Assembly: GCF_003344965.1 (NCBI RefSeq)
Contig: NZ_CP031194.1
Coordinates: 4,092,001 to 4,156,000, forward strand
Direction: 5' to 3'
DNA: 64,000 bases
From: Streptomyces paludis
Lineage (GTDB): Bacteria; Actinomycetota; Actinomycetes; Streptomycetales; Streptomycetaceae
Shown: piece after piece, positions 21,369 through 28,629 of the stretch
How positions within the stretch are numbered: position 1 is the stretch's first letter
Layout of the letters: each line of letters starts with the position of its first letter
Program-made: the position numbers and the translations under genes
Notes under the pieces: model-generated
What the model was told of the DNA's origin: nothing
Seen by the model: the letters and a program-made list of their open reading frames with translations, nothing else
The model's database searches: none

Positions 21369-21437
21369 CGACGCGACGGAGGAGCGCCCTTTACTCCTCC
21401 CCTGGAGGCGCGACACTGGCAGGAGGAGGGGCGGCCC
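21369..21437. repeat. Palindromic repeat element, copy A-right
   Basis: Inverted copy of 18938-19005 with high identity (for example GTAAAGGGCGCTCCT and GTCGCGTCG blocks). Together the copies bracket repeat B, the orphan ORF and the transposase in a 2.5-kb segment. Confidence 0.7.
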
Positions 21438-21514
21438 GGCAGGCACCTGGCGTTCAGCTTCTCGCTCCCGTACACCCCGGTCTACCTCTTGGTACTGACC
21501 CGCAGCCGACGGCT

Positions 21515-22594
21515 CTAGGGACGTTGTGACGGGACCGGTTGGAGTGTGGGCCAGTGGGTGAGCATCGATTCGCGCAGGGTCCTGGCGAGCCGGCCCAGTT
21601 CCTCAAGCTCGCTGCCGTTGGTGGCCATGCCGCCGATGACTCCGAGCCGGTGGACGAGCCGTTGCCGGGCCGTCGCCGTCCCCCATTGCCAGTCCTCGTG
21701 GGGGATCTTGGCCAGATGGTCGGTTGCCCCTCGGTACGTGCGCTGCACCAGCGCGTCGCCGCGAATCAGCCAGCCCGCGCACGCGTCGGTGAGGTTGCCA
21801 CCGGCCTCTGTGCCCGTGGCGTGGCGCCAGGACGTGCGGTAGGCCGCCTCTGCCGCGTCCAGCAGCGGTTCGGCGGGAGCGGTGACGCACCAGCAGGTCG
21901 GAAAGCCGATCCGTAGGTAGGCGAGTTCCATGAGGCCGTCGCCGAGTGCGGCCTGTTCGAAGTCGATGAACCTGATGCCGCCGCCCGCGCTGCTGGTGTG
22001 CAAGTCGTTGCCGGGGCAAGGGTCTCCGTGCAGCAGGGCGGGCCGGCCCGGTGGCCGCGCCAGGCGGTCGACGAGGTCGGCCAGTGCGGTCCGTACTCCG
22101 GAGGACACCGAACAGCCGAGCGTCCGGGCCAGCCCGAGGAAGGACTCGACGTCCTCGTGGGTGGGGCCGGACCACTGGGGGAGGACCGTGGTGGCGGCGG
22201 TTGTGGCCGTGGTTGTGGCCTTGGCTGTCGTCGTGGCGGGGGTGTTCGCGGCGTGGAGCCGGGCCAGTGCTTCGGCGTAGTCGACCACCCAGTCGTCGGC
22301 CGGTGGCCGGTGTTCCACGTACTCCAGGACCAGCATCCGCTCGACGGGGTCGGTCCCGAGGAGCGTGGGTACGACCGGCGGCTCCACCCTGGACGCCAGC
22401 CGCAGCGCAGTCGCCTCGCGCGCGTACCTGTCGGCCGCCTCCGGCCCCTCGATGAGCTGCTTGACCACGACCGGTGTGCCCGACAGCTCGGCCTGCCAGA
22501 CCCGTGATCGCGGGCTGCTGGTCAGCCGTCGAGCGTTGCGCGGCGAACCCAGCTCGGCCCGCAGCTTCTCACTGAACAGCAGTGGTGACTCCAT
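21515..22594 (-). CDS. Aminoglycoside phosphotransferase (APH)-family kinase
   Basis: 359 residues from the ATG at 22594 (MESPLLFSEKLRAELG). The kinase-like fold has the ATP lysine in TPVVVKQLIEGPEAADRY, hinge LVLEYVEHRPP, catalytic loop ALLHGDPCPGNDLH (HGDxxxxN, near residue 185) and metal site IRFIDFEQAALGD. The family phosphorylates small molecules such as aminoglycosides, choline or homoserine. There is no basis for a resistance claim. An Ala/Thr repeat (ATTTAKATTTATTAATT) near residue 130 is a low-complexity insert. It is transcribed toward the repeat region and has no partner genes. Confidence 0.82.
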   Translation of the reverse strand: MESPLLFSEKLRAELGSPRNARRLTSSPRSRVWQAELSGTPVVVKQLIEGPEAADRYAREATALRLASRVEPPVVPTLLGTDPVERMLVLEYVEHRPPADDWVVDYAEALARLHAANTPATTTAKATTTATTAATTVLPQWSGPTHEDVESFLGLARTLGCSVSSGVRTALADLVDRLARPPGRPALLHGDPCPGNDLHTSSAGGGIRFIDFEQAALGDGLMELAYLRIGFPTCWCVTAPAEPLLDAAEAAYRTSWRHATGTEAGGNLTDACAGWLIRGDALVQRTYRGATDHLAKIPHEDWQWGTATARQRLVHRLGVIGGMATNGSELEELGRLARTLRESMLTHWPTLQPVPSQRP

Positions 22595-23105
22595 GGAGCG
22601 ATTATCCGGCGGGGCGGGGCGGGGCCGAAAGCTATTCGAGAGCTGCGGGCGCTGGTCGAGAATCGTGGCTTCCGGCGCCTTGCGTCCTTCTGGGATTCGC
22701 GTGAATTCGGCTTTTCTGTAAGGGAGTTGACGAAACGAGTTGAACTCGGGTGCAGGGAAATGAGGGAGTTGACCGGTGGGCAGCGGTGAGGCCCGCACGG
22801 TGCAGCAGTTGGGGCCGGGGGCTGATCGTGCGGCTCGTGTGGGCCGTTACGCGGTGCGCGGTGTTCGGGCTGGGTATGTGGTGGGGCCTGTTTAGGTAGT
22901 TCTCCGCGCCGGTAAGGTGCTTGAGCCGTCGTCGGCGGCGTGCTGACGGGCGCGCTCGTGCGATGCCACGGTTGGCATTGTTCGGGCAGCGCATTTATGC
23001 GTGGCAGCGTGGGGAGACGTTCCTTTCCGCGCGGTTGCGAGCGGACGAAGACGCCTTGTACGCAAGGATTTTCGGTTCTGTTCCGCAGGGAGAAGGACGT
23101 CGAGG
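22595..23105. other. 511-bp gap without a convincing gene
   Basis: Two GGGAGTTGAC repeats (near 22722 and 22765), each containing a TTGAC -35-like core, and a CGAGTTGAACTCG palindrome lie in the relatively AT-rich first half. A CCTTG-N4-CAAGG hairpin is just before the next gene. These may be regulatory for the divergent genes at 22594 and 23106. No open frame here has family features. Confidence 0.4.
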
Positions 23106-23441
23106 ATGACAAGAGCGACGATGGTTCTGCTGTCGGCCACGGATTGCCGTTACTGCGAGGCGTGTTGGGTCAATCCCGTCGCGCGGGCGCGGATGAGGGT
23201 GGCGGTCGACGAGGGGGAAGGCGTGCGGGATCTGCTGTGCGTGCGTTGCGCGCAGGGGAATTTCTCCCGACGGGTCGATCTCTTCCCGCCGTTCGGAATC
23301 TACCGGCTCACCTGCCGCATGGTGCCGCTGTGCAACGGCAAGCACGGAAAGCCGGGGCCGCCGAAGATGCCGCCCGACCAGGGGCCCGCGCTACCGCCCG
23401 GCCCCAAGCCGCAGAGCCCGCCCGGGACTCCGCCGGTGTAG
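23106..23441 (+). CDS. Small Cys-rich protein with Pro-rich tail, unknown
   Basis: 111 residues from the ATG at 23106, after GGAGAAGGACGTCGAGG. Cysteines are arranged as CRYCEAC (near 14-20), LLCVRC (near 43) and LTCRMVPLC (near 70), suggesting a zinc-binding knuckle or redox pairs. The last 40 residues are Pro/Gly/Lys-rich (PGPPKMPPDQGPALPPGPKP). No family is recognised. It is followed by a Pro/Arg-coding tandem repeat region. Confidence 0.55.
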   Translation: MTRATMVLLSATDCRYCEACWVNPVARARMRVAVDEGEGVRDLLCVRCAQGNFSRRVDLFPPFGIYRLTCRMVPLCNGKHGKPGPPKMPPDQGPALPPGPKPQSPPGTPPV

Positions 23442-23530
23442 TCGCCGTCCGGCCGTATCCCCAGGGCCCGGGCCAGGGGCCTGAACCTGGGCCCGGACCC
23501 GGGCCCAGGCCGGGAACCGGCCCCCGCCTC

Positions 23531-23590
23531 GCCCCCGTACGGCACGCGCCCCCGTACGGCACGCGCCCCCGTACGGCACGCGCCCCCGTG
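23531..23590. repeat. 17-bp tandem repeat, about 3.5 copies
   Basis: The unit CCCCCGTACGGCACGCG is repeated head to tail, then decays into CCCCCGTGCCG. It is intergenic, between the Cys-rich gene and tpx, and probably length-variable between strains. Confidence 0.8.
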
Positions 23591-23650
23591 CCGCCGGGGG
23601 GCGGCGGGGGCGGCCGCCCGTCGTGGGCCGTAACGGGGGCGCGGGTGGGG

Positions 23651-24154
23651 TTACTTGAGGGCGGCGAGGGCGGCCTCGTAGTTGGGCTCCTCGGTGATCT
23701 CTTCGACCAGCTCGGTGTAGATGACCTTGTCGTTCTCGTCGAGGACGATCACGGCGCGGGCCGCCAGGCCGGCGAGGGGGCCCTCGGCCAGGTCGACGCC
23801 GTAGTTCTCGACGAACGCGCGGCTGCGGAAGGTGGAGAGGGTCTTGACGTTCTCCAGGCCCTCGGCGCCGCAGAACCGGCCCTGGGCGAACGGCAGGTCC
23901 GCCGAGACGCAGAGCACCGCGGTGTTCTCCAGGCCGGCCGCCACCTCGTTGAACTTACGGACCGACGCGGCGCAGGTGCCCGTGTCGACGCTCGGGAAGA
24001 TGTTGAGGACCTTCCGCTGTCCGGCGAAGGTCTCCAGCGTCGCCGTCGAGAGGTCGCCCGCCACCAGGTCGAAGGCGGGGGCCTCGGAGCCGACCTTGGG
24101 GAAGTCGCCGTTGACGTTGACGGGGTTGCTCTTGAAATTGACGGTGCTCGGCAT
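23651..24154 (-). CDS. tpx: Thiol peroxidase
   Basis: 167 residues. It is an atypical 2-Cys peroxiredoxin of the Tpx type: the peroxidatic Cys is in [17 protein letters not shown] near residue 61, the resolving Cys in [15 protein letters not shown] near 95, and the tail is [18 protein letters not shown]. It reduces H2O2 and alkyl peroxides in the cytosol using thioredoxin. Full length with normal ends; monocistronic. The start ATG at 24154 follows a GGAGGATC ribosome site. Confidence 0.96.
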   Translation of the reverse strand: MPSTVNFKSNPVNVNGDFPKVGSEAPAFDLVAGDLSTATLETFAGQRKVLNIFPSVDTGTCAASVRKFNEVAAGLENTAVLCVSADLPFAQGRFCGAEGLENVKTLSTFRSRAFVENYGVDLAEGPLAGLAARAVIVLDENDKVIYTELVEEITEEPNYEAALAALK

Positions 24155-24312
24155 GTGATCCTCCGGGATACGGATACGGGAAACGGGAAACGGACTCTCT
24201 CCCCGACGCTACCGCCTTCGGATTTCATCCCGTGCCAAGGCTCCCGTGTCAAAGCTCCCGTGCTCAGGGCTCCCGTGCTCAGGGCTTCCGCGCCGGGGCT
24301 CCCGCCCCGACG

Positions 24313-24344
24313 CTCCCGCGCCGGTCCTTCGGCCGGCGCGGGAG
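24313..24344 (-). terminator. Hairpin after the DUF4157-like locus
   Basis: CTCCCGCGCCGG and its perfect complement form a 12-bp stem with an 8-nt loop, 27 bp past the stop of the minus-strand gene. Nearby direct repeats of GGGCTCCCGTGCTCA (24250-24290) carry no gene. Confidence 0.7.
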
Positions 24345-24370
24345 AGGGTCGCAGTGGTGCTCAGCGGCAC

Positions 24371-24940
24371 TCAGTAGTAGCGGGTGTGCCTTCCGCTGGA
24401 GCTGCCGCCACCGCCGTGGTACCCGCCGCCGTTCGAGTAGCGGTCGTTCCGGTACGGGTCATCCCGATCCCTTGTCGACAGGTGCTGCATTCCGCTGGAG
24501 ATGATGTCGATATCGTCCCGGTCCATACCGTAGGAACCCCGCCCGCCGCTCCGGCCGCCCCACCCGTTCGTGTCGATGGTCATGTAACCCATGTTTTGGG
24601 TTATTTCGTCCACCGGGTCGTAGTCTCTCGTTGACAAGTGCCTCATACGGCTGGTGATGTCATCGACCGGGCCTTGGGGCCGGAAGGAGTAGAAGTCGCC
24701 GTCGATGATGTCTATGTCGCCCTCGTAGGTGTGTCTGACCATCGCCGTGGAGCCGAGGACCGTGGTCTGGAGGATGTTGGCGATGTTCCGGGCGGGGGCG
24801 GAGTGGGCGTCCACGGCGCGGCGCCCGGCGTTGCAGACCACCAGCCGCACTTCTCTGCCGCCCCCCGGCCGGAAGCCGGCATTGAGGACCGCGCGTGCCG
24901 CGCTGCTGCCACTGCCGATCTCCGAGCCGTGCCCGATGAT
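24371..24940 (-). pseudogene. C-terminal half of the DUF4157-like gene, downstream of an in-frame TGA
   Basis: This stretch continues the frame of the gene at 24941-25690 after one TGA codon. The first residues, IIGHGSEIGSGSSAARAVL, and VRLVVCNAGRRAVDAHS about 30 residues later look like the His and Cys blocks of clan CD (caspase/C80-like) peptidases. The rest has internal repeats (DDITSRMRHLSTRDYD versus DDIDIISSGMQHLSTRDRDD) and a Gly/His/Ser tail. There is no ribosome site for independent translation; the first ATG in frame (24850) would cut off the His block. It is either a nonsense mutant or read through. Confidence 0.6.
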
Positions 24941-25690
24941 TCAGAGGACTTCGCCTGGGCGTACGCCAGCCAGGTCGCTGCTCAGTCCGTAGCGATTCCT
25001 GAAGTTCTGCGCGAGCGCCACGGATTCGCCGGCGCCCGTCGCGATGTAGGCACTCCTGCGCTGGATGGGCGCCGCCGCCGTGGAGGCGGCGGAGGCGGGG
25101 TCGGAGGCGTTCTGTACGGCGTGGCTTTCCGTGACGTGCGCGTGTGCGTGCGCGTGCGCGTGCTGAGGATCCTGCGTGGCGCCGCCCGCGTCCGTACCGA
25201 GGGTGGGAGCCGGTCCGCGCATCACCCGCTGGGCGTTGGCCTCGGCCTCGCGCTCGAACCGGTCGGAAGGGTCGCTCACCCGCAGGCCGCTGCCGTTGTC
25301 CGTACCGGCCACGGGGCCCTGCCGCTGCTGGATGACATGGGTGAGTTCATGGGCGAGGGTGTGCTTGTCCCCGCCGCCCCGGCCGATGACGACATGGCTG
25401 CCGGACGTGTTACGCGCGCGCACCCAGCTCCGACGCGGAAGCCTGCGCGGCGCTGCCCGTGTGGAGGGTGTCTCCGTGTGGCCGCAGCCGGAGCCGTGCT
25501 CGTGCCGCTCCTCGGCCCACTGGTGGCCGGTCTGCCGCAGCATCTGGACGACCGCCGCGTTCCCGGCCGTGCTCTGGAGTCCGGGAATTCCGCGGGCGCT
25601 TTTGGATGCCGGACGGGCCGGAGCCGCGGGGCGGTGGCGACGAGCTGTCCCGGTTTCTGCTACGGACGCTTTGTCCTGTGCAGAAGCCAT
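24941..25690 (-). CDS. DUF4157-family (putative metallopeptidase) protein, truncated by TGA
   Basis: 249 residues up to the TGA at 24941-24943. HTLAHELTHVIQQRQGP (HExxH at residues 114-118) and DRFEREAEANAQRVM are signatures of DUF4157, found in contractile-injection (eCIS) and polymorphic-toxin cargo. The usual preceding block (PLD...FGxDFSxVRVHTD) is missing: TPSTRAAPRRLPRRSWVRAR joins straight to NTSGSHVVIGRGGGDKH, so there is an internal deletion or frame damage. An HAHAHAHAH run lies near residue 178. No injection-system structural genes are in the window. It is probably a decaying toxin/effector gene. Confidence 0.75.
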   Translation of the reverse strand: MASAQDKASVAETGTARRHRPAAPARPASKSARGIPGLQSTAGNAAVVQMLRQTGHQWAEERHEHGSGCGHTETPSTRAAPRRLPRRSWVRARNTSGSHVVIGRGGGDKHTLAHELTHVIQQRQGPVAGTDNGSGLRVSDPSDRFEREAEANAQRVMRGPAPTLGTDAGGATQDPQHAHAHAHAHVTESHAVQNASDPASAASTAAAPIQRRSAYIATGAGESVALAQNFRNRYGLSSDLAGVRPGEVL

Positions 25691-25820
25691 AGTTCTCCCT
25701 CAGCTTAGTGAGTCACCAAGTTCTAACTTGGGTCACTGGGTGCGGTCCAGGTAGGCAAGGGCAGACTCCGGCGCTTCAGGGGCAGCCCCCTCGTCCGGCC
25801 GGACTCCGCCTGCGGGACTC

Positions 25821-26987
25821 TCAGGCGGAGTCCCGCAAACCCCGCAGCCGCTCCGCCGCCTCGCGCAGCACCTCGTCCCGCTTGCAGAACGCGAAGCGCA
25901 CGAACGGCGCGCCCTCCTTCTCGTGGTCGTAGAACACCGCGTTCGGGATGGCCACCACCCCGCAGCGCTCCGGCAGCGCGCGGCAGAAGGCGAAGCCGTC
26001 GGTCTCGCCCAGGGGGCGGATGTCGGTCGTGATGAAGTACGTGCCCGCCGGGCGGTAGACGTCGAAGCCCGCGGCGGTCAGCCCGTCCGCGAGGATGTCG
26101 CGCTTGACGCGCAGGTCCGCGCGCAGGGTGTCGAAGTAGCTGTCGGGCAGGCTCAGGGCCTCCGCGATCGCGTACTGGAACGGGCCGGAGGCCACGTACG
26201 TCAGGAACTGCTTCGCCGACCGTACGGCCGTGACCAGCGCCGGTACGCCGGTGACCCAGCCGACCTTCCAGCCGGTGAACGAGAACGTCTTGCCGGCGCT
26301 GCTGATCGTCAGCGTCCGCTCGCGCATGCCGGGGAAGGACGCGAGGGGGAGGTGCTCGCCGTCGAGGACGAGGTGCTCGTAGACCTCGTCCGTGACGACG
26401 AGCAGATCGCGCTCGACGGCGAGTTCCGCGACGGCGGCCAGTTCGGCGCGGGTGAGGACGGTGCCGGTGGGGTTGTGGGGGGTGTTGAGGAGGATGAGGC
26501 GGGTGCGGTCGGTGACGGCGTCCCGCAGTTCGTCCAGGTCGAGGTGGTACGCGCCGTCGCGGGGGCGCAGGGTGACCGGCACCCTGACCCCGCCCGCCAT
26601 ACCGATGCAGGCGGCGTACGAGTCGTAGTACGGCTCCAGGGCGATGACCTCGTCGCCGGGGCCGACGAGCGCGAGCAGCGTCGCGGCGATCGCCTCGGTG
26701 GCGCCGGCGGTGACCAGGATCTCGGTGTCGGGGTCGTACGTCAGGCCGTACCGCCGCCGCTGGTGGTCGGCCACGGCGGTACGCAGCTCGGGGACGCCGG
26801 GGCCCGGCGGGTACTGGTTGCCGCGGCCGTCGCGCAGGGCCCGGACCGCCGCCTCCCGTACGGATTCGGGGCCGTCGGTGTCGGGGAAGCCCTGGCCGAG
26901 GTTGATCGCACCGGTCCGCAGGGCGAGTGCCGACATCTCCGCGAAGATCGTGGTGCCGCCGAGCCATTCTTTCGTCATGGCGGCCAT
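25821..26987 (-). CDS. Class I/II PLP-dependent aminotransferase
   Basis: 388 residues. It has the fold-type I aminotransferase signatures INLGQGFPDTDGP, GNQYPPGPGVPELR, TPHNPTGTVLTR, VTDEVYEHLVLDG and the PLP lysine in TISSAGKTFSFTGWKVGW. Closest to the MetB/DapC/kynurenine-aminotransferase subgroup (many are named N-succinyldiaminopimelate aminotransferase DapC). Substrate cannot be set from sequence alone. It transfers an amino group from an amino acid to a 2-oxoacid in the cytosol. It stands alone, between the DUF4157-like locus and a divergent membrane protein. Confidence 0.9.
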   Translation of the reverse strand: MAAMTKEWLGGTTIFAEMSALALRTGAINLGQGFPDTDGPESVREAAVRALRDGRGNQYPPGPGVPELRTAVADHQRRRYGLTYDPDTEILVTAGATEAIAATLLALVGPGDEVIALEPYYDSYAACIGMAGGVRVPVTLRPRDGAYHLDLDELRDAVTDRTRLILLNTPHNPTGTVLTRAELAAVAELAVERDLLVVTDEVYEHLVLDGEHLPLASFPGMRERTLTISSAGKTFSFTGWKVGWVTGVPALVTAVRSAKQFLTYVASGPFQYAIAEALSLPDSYFDTLRADLRVKRDILADGLTAAGFDVYRPAGTYFITTDIRPLGETDGFAFCRALPERCGVVAIPNAVFYDHEKEGAPFVRFAFCKRDEVLREAAERLRGLRDSA

Positions 26988-27223
26988 CCTGCGCCGAACC
27001 TCTGGAGTTGCTCAAGTCGGCTTTGGGCCCGCGGCGGCGCGGGGACAACCCACTCACGTACAGCGGGAAGCGGACGGAGCGGAAGCGGAAGCGGAAGCGG
27101 ATACGGGGGCGGCGGGCGCGGGCGGGGGGCGTGCGCGACGCGGCGGGTGTGCGTGACACGGACGGTCTGCGCGACGTGGGGGCTTCTCGCTTCGGGGGAA
27201 CGGAAGGACGGGGGAGAGCGACA

Positions 27224-27706
27224 GTGAGTGCGAACGGGGTGGTGGCTCTGCTGATCGCGATCGCGTTCGTCGGGGTCGTGTCGAGTCTGGGCAGCCGGGA
27301 CAAGCGCAGGACCCGCCGCCGCCTGACCGCGGCGAGGCGGAGCACGGCGGGCACGGGTGCGGCCGACAAGAGCGCGGCCGGCGTGAGCGCGGCCGGCGTG
27401 AGCGCGGCGGGCGGGGGCGCGGCGGATCGTGTGCTGAACAAGGTCAACAAGGGTGGGCCGCGACGTCGCCCGCGGGGCGGGCGGTCGAGCGAGCGCAGCT
27501 GGTGGGCCACCGGTGGTGGCGGGGGCGTGTCGGGTGTCGCCGGCGGCGCCCCGGGCTGTGGAAGCGCAAGCTCCTCCGACGGCCACTCGGGCGGTCATTC
27601 GGGCGGTCACTCCGGTGGCCATTCCGGTGGCCACTCGTGCGGCGGAGGAGGCGGGCACTCGTCCTGCGGGGGCGGCGGGGGCTGCGGGGGCGGCGGAGGC
27701 GGCTGA
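27224..27706 (+). CDS. Single-span membrane protein with Gly/His/Cys-rich tail
   Basis: 160 residues from a GTG at 27224. One N-terminal hydrophobic helix (GVVALLIAIAFVGVVSSLG) is followed by an Arg-rich stretch, Ala/Gly repeats (AAGVSAAGVSAAGGG) and a tail with four to five GGHS units, then GHSCGGGGGHSSCGGGGGC. The tail could bind metal. It resembles tails of TIGR04222-type actinobacterial membrane proteins, without the rest of that domain. Function unknown. The 200 bp before it contain GAAGCG hexamer repeats. Confidence 0.65.
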   Translation: MSANGVVALLIAIAFVGVVSSLGSRDKRRTRRRLTAARRSTAGTGAADKSAAGVSAAGVSAAGGGAADRVLNKVNKGGPRRRPRGGRSSERSWWATGGGGGVSGVAGGAPGCGSASSSDGHSGGHSGGHSGGHSGGHSCGGGGGHSSCGGGGGCGGGGGG

Positions 27707-27725
27707 CACGGGGCAGTCGGTCCGT

Positions 27726-27759
27726 GGTGCCCGGCGGGGAGCAAATCCCGCCGGGCACC
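27726..27759 (+). terminator. Perfect 13-bp stem terminator
   Basis: GGTGCCCGGCGGG, an 8-nt loop, then its exact complement, 20 bp after the stop at 27706. The following 300 bp to 28057 contain an imperfect CTGTT...AACAG palindrome near 27815 and no gene. Confidence 0.85.
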
Positions 27760-28056
27760 GTCGCGTTGGGCTTTCGGCGGTGGGCGAGTGCGCCGACGCG
27801 CGCCGTGAATGCACCTGTTTCTTGTGAACAGTTGAACTCTTGGGCCCCCGAGGGGATGGAAACCCCGCCAAGTTGGGTAAAAACACTGCGAGCGTCGCGT
27901 ACCTCGTGATTCCCTCGTCGTTGAGAGCTTCCTGCCCTCGGGCCTCATATGGCACCGAGTCGGCGATCTCCCCCCACAAGTTCCCTCGCTCATTGTCCGG
28001 GACGTCCGACGTGACGCCTCCCGGTTCACCGTCAAGCGTGTTTGCGGAGCCGACCC

Positions 28057-28575
28057 ATGCTCACCACCCTCAATACCGCCTACACCGACACCCGTGCCGC
28101 CGATCTGGCCTGGGCGTTGGGCCGGGGCCCCGTCCCGGCGCTGGCCGTCCTCGACCTCGATCTCGCCGGCGCCGGGGTCCAGCTGAGGCTGCTCGGCGCC
28201 TCCCACCAGGTGATTCTGGAGGAGGAGGGAGGCACCTGCTCCGAGACCGTCGCCTGCATCCCCGGCAGCAGCACGCCGCTGCCGCTCGGCGTGTCGAAGC
28301 GGGTGGGGGAGTGGGAGTACGAATTCGCCGCGCGCGTCGAGACGCTCTCGCACAGCTCGTTCGCGGGGCGCGCGCAGGAGCTGCTCGCGCTGGTCGCGGA
28401 TCACCCGAACGGATTAGCCGGTACGTTCCCGGGCGACCCCAACGCGTTTACGGCGATGCTGGCGCAGCGCGACGAGGGGCAGGTGAGGTGGCGTACGTGG
28501 CACGCGTATCCACAGGAAGGCCGGCTCGTCGTGACGCGGACGCGCGTCGGCGTACGTATGCCTGCCGTGGCCTGA
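28057..28575 (+). CDS. DUF2617 family protein
   Basis: 172 residues from the ATG at 28057 (MLTTLNTAYTDTRAADLAW). Features such as LGASHQVILEEEGG, ETVACIPGS, EYEFAARVETLSHSSFAGRA and WRTWHAYPQEGRLVVTRT fit DUF2617, an actinobacterial family of unknown role. In Streptomyces it regularly precedes a spermidine-synthase-like gene, as here, 54 bp upstream of one. A near-perfect 11-bp inverted pair (ATTACACCCGT / ACGGGTGTGAT) lies in that gap, with its right arm covering the next GTG start. Confidence 0.85.
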   Translation: MLTTLNTAYTDTRAADLAWALGRGPVPALAVLDLDLAGAGVQLRLLGASHQVILEEEGGTCSETVACIPGSSTPLPLGVSKRVGEWEYEFAARVETLSHSSFAGRAQELLALVADHPNGLAGTFPGDPNAFTAMLAQRDEGQVRWRTWHAYPQEGRLVVTRTRVGVRMPAVA

Positions 28576-28629
28576 TTACACCCGTGTGGGTGACAAACCG
28601 GAATGTATTCGTGACGTAGCGTTACGGGT

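Noticed and set aside
21515..22594. Aminoglycoside resistance gene
   Set aside because: Only the broad APH kinase fold is visible; the family includes many metabolic kinases and nothing here indicates drug specificity.
23531..23590. CRISPR or attachment site
   Set aside because: Contiguous 17-bp tandem units without unique spacers and no integrase nearby.
22940..24634. 564-codon plus-strand ORF across the Cys-rich gene and tpx
   Set aside because: Low-complexity Gly/Pro/Val translation that is antisense to tpx and has no recognisable domain.
24941..24943. Selenocysteine codon
   Set aside because: The residue before the His block is not a conserved Cys/Sec position as far as I can tell, and no SECIS-like stem was seen just downstream; a nonsense mutation or sequencing error is more likely.
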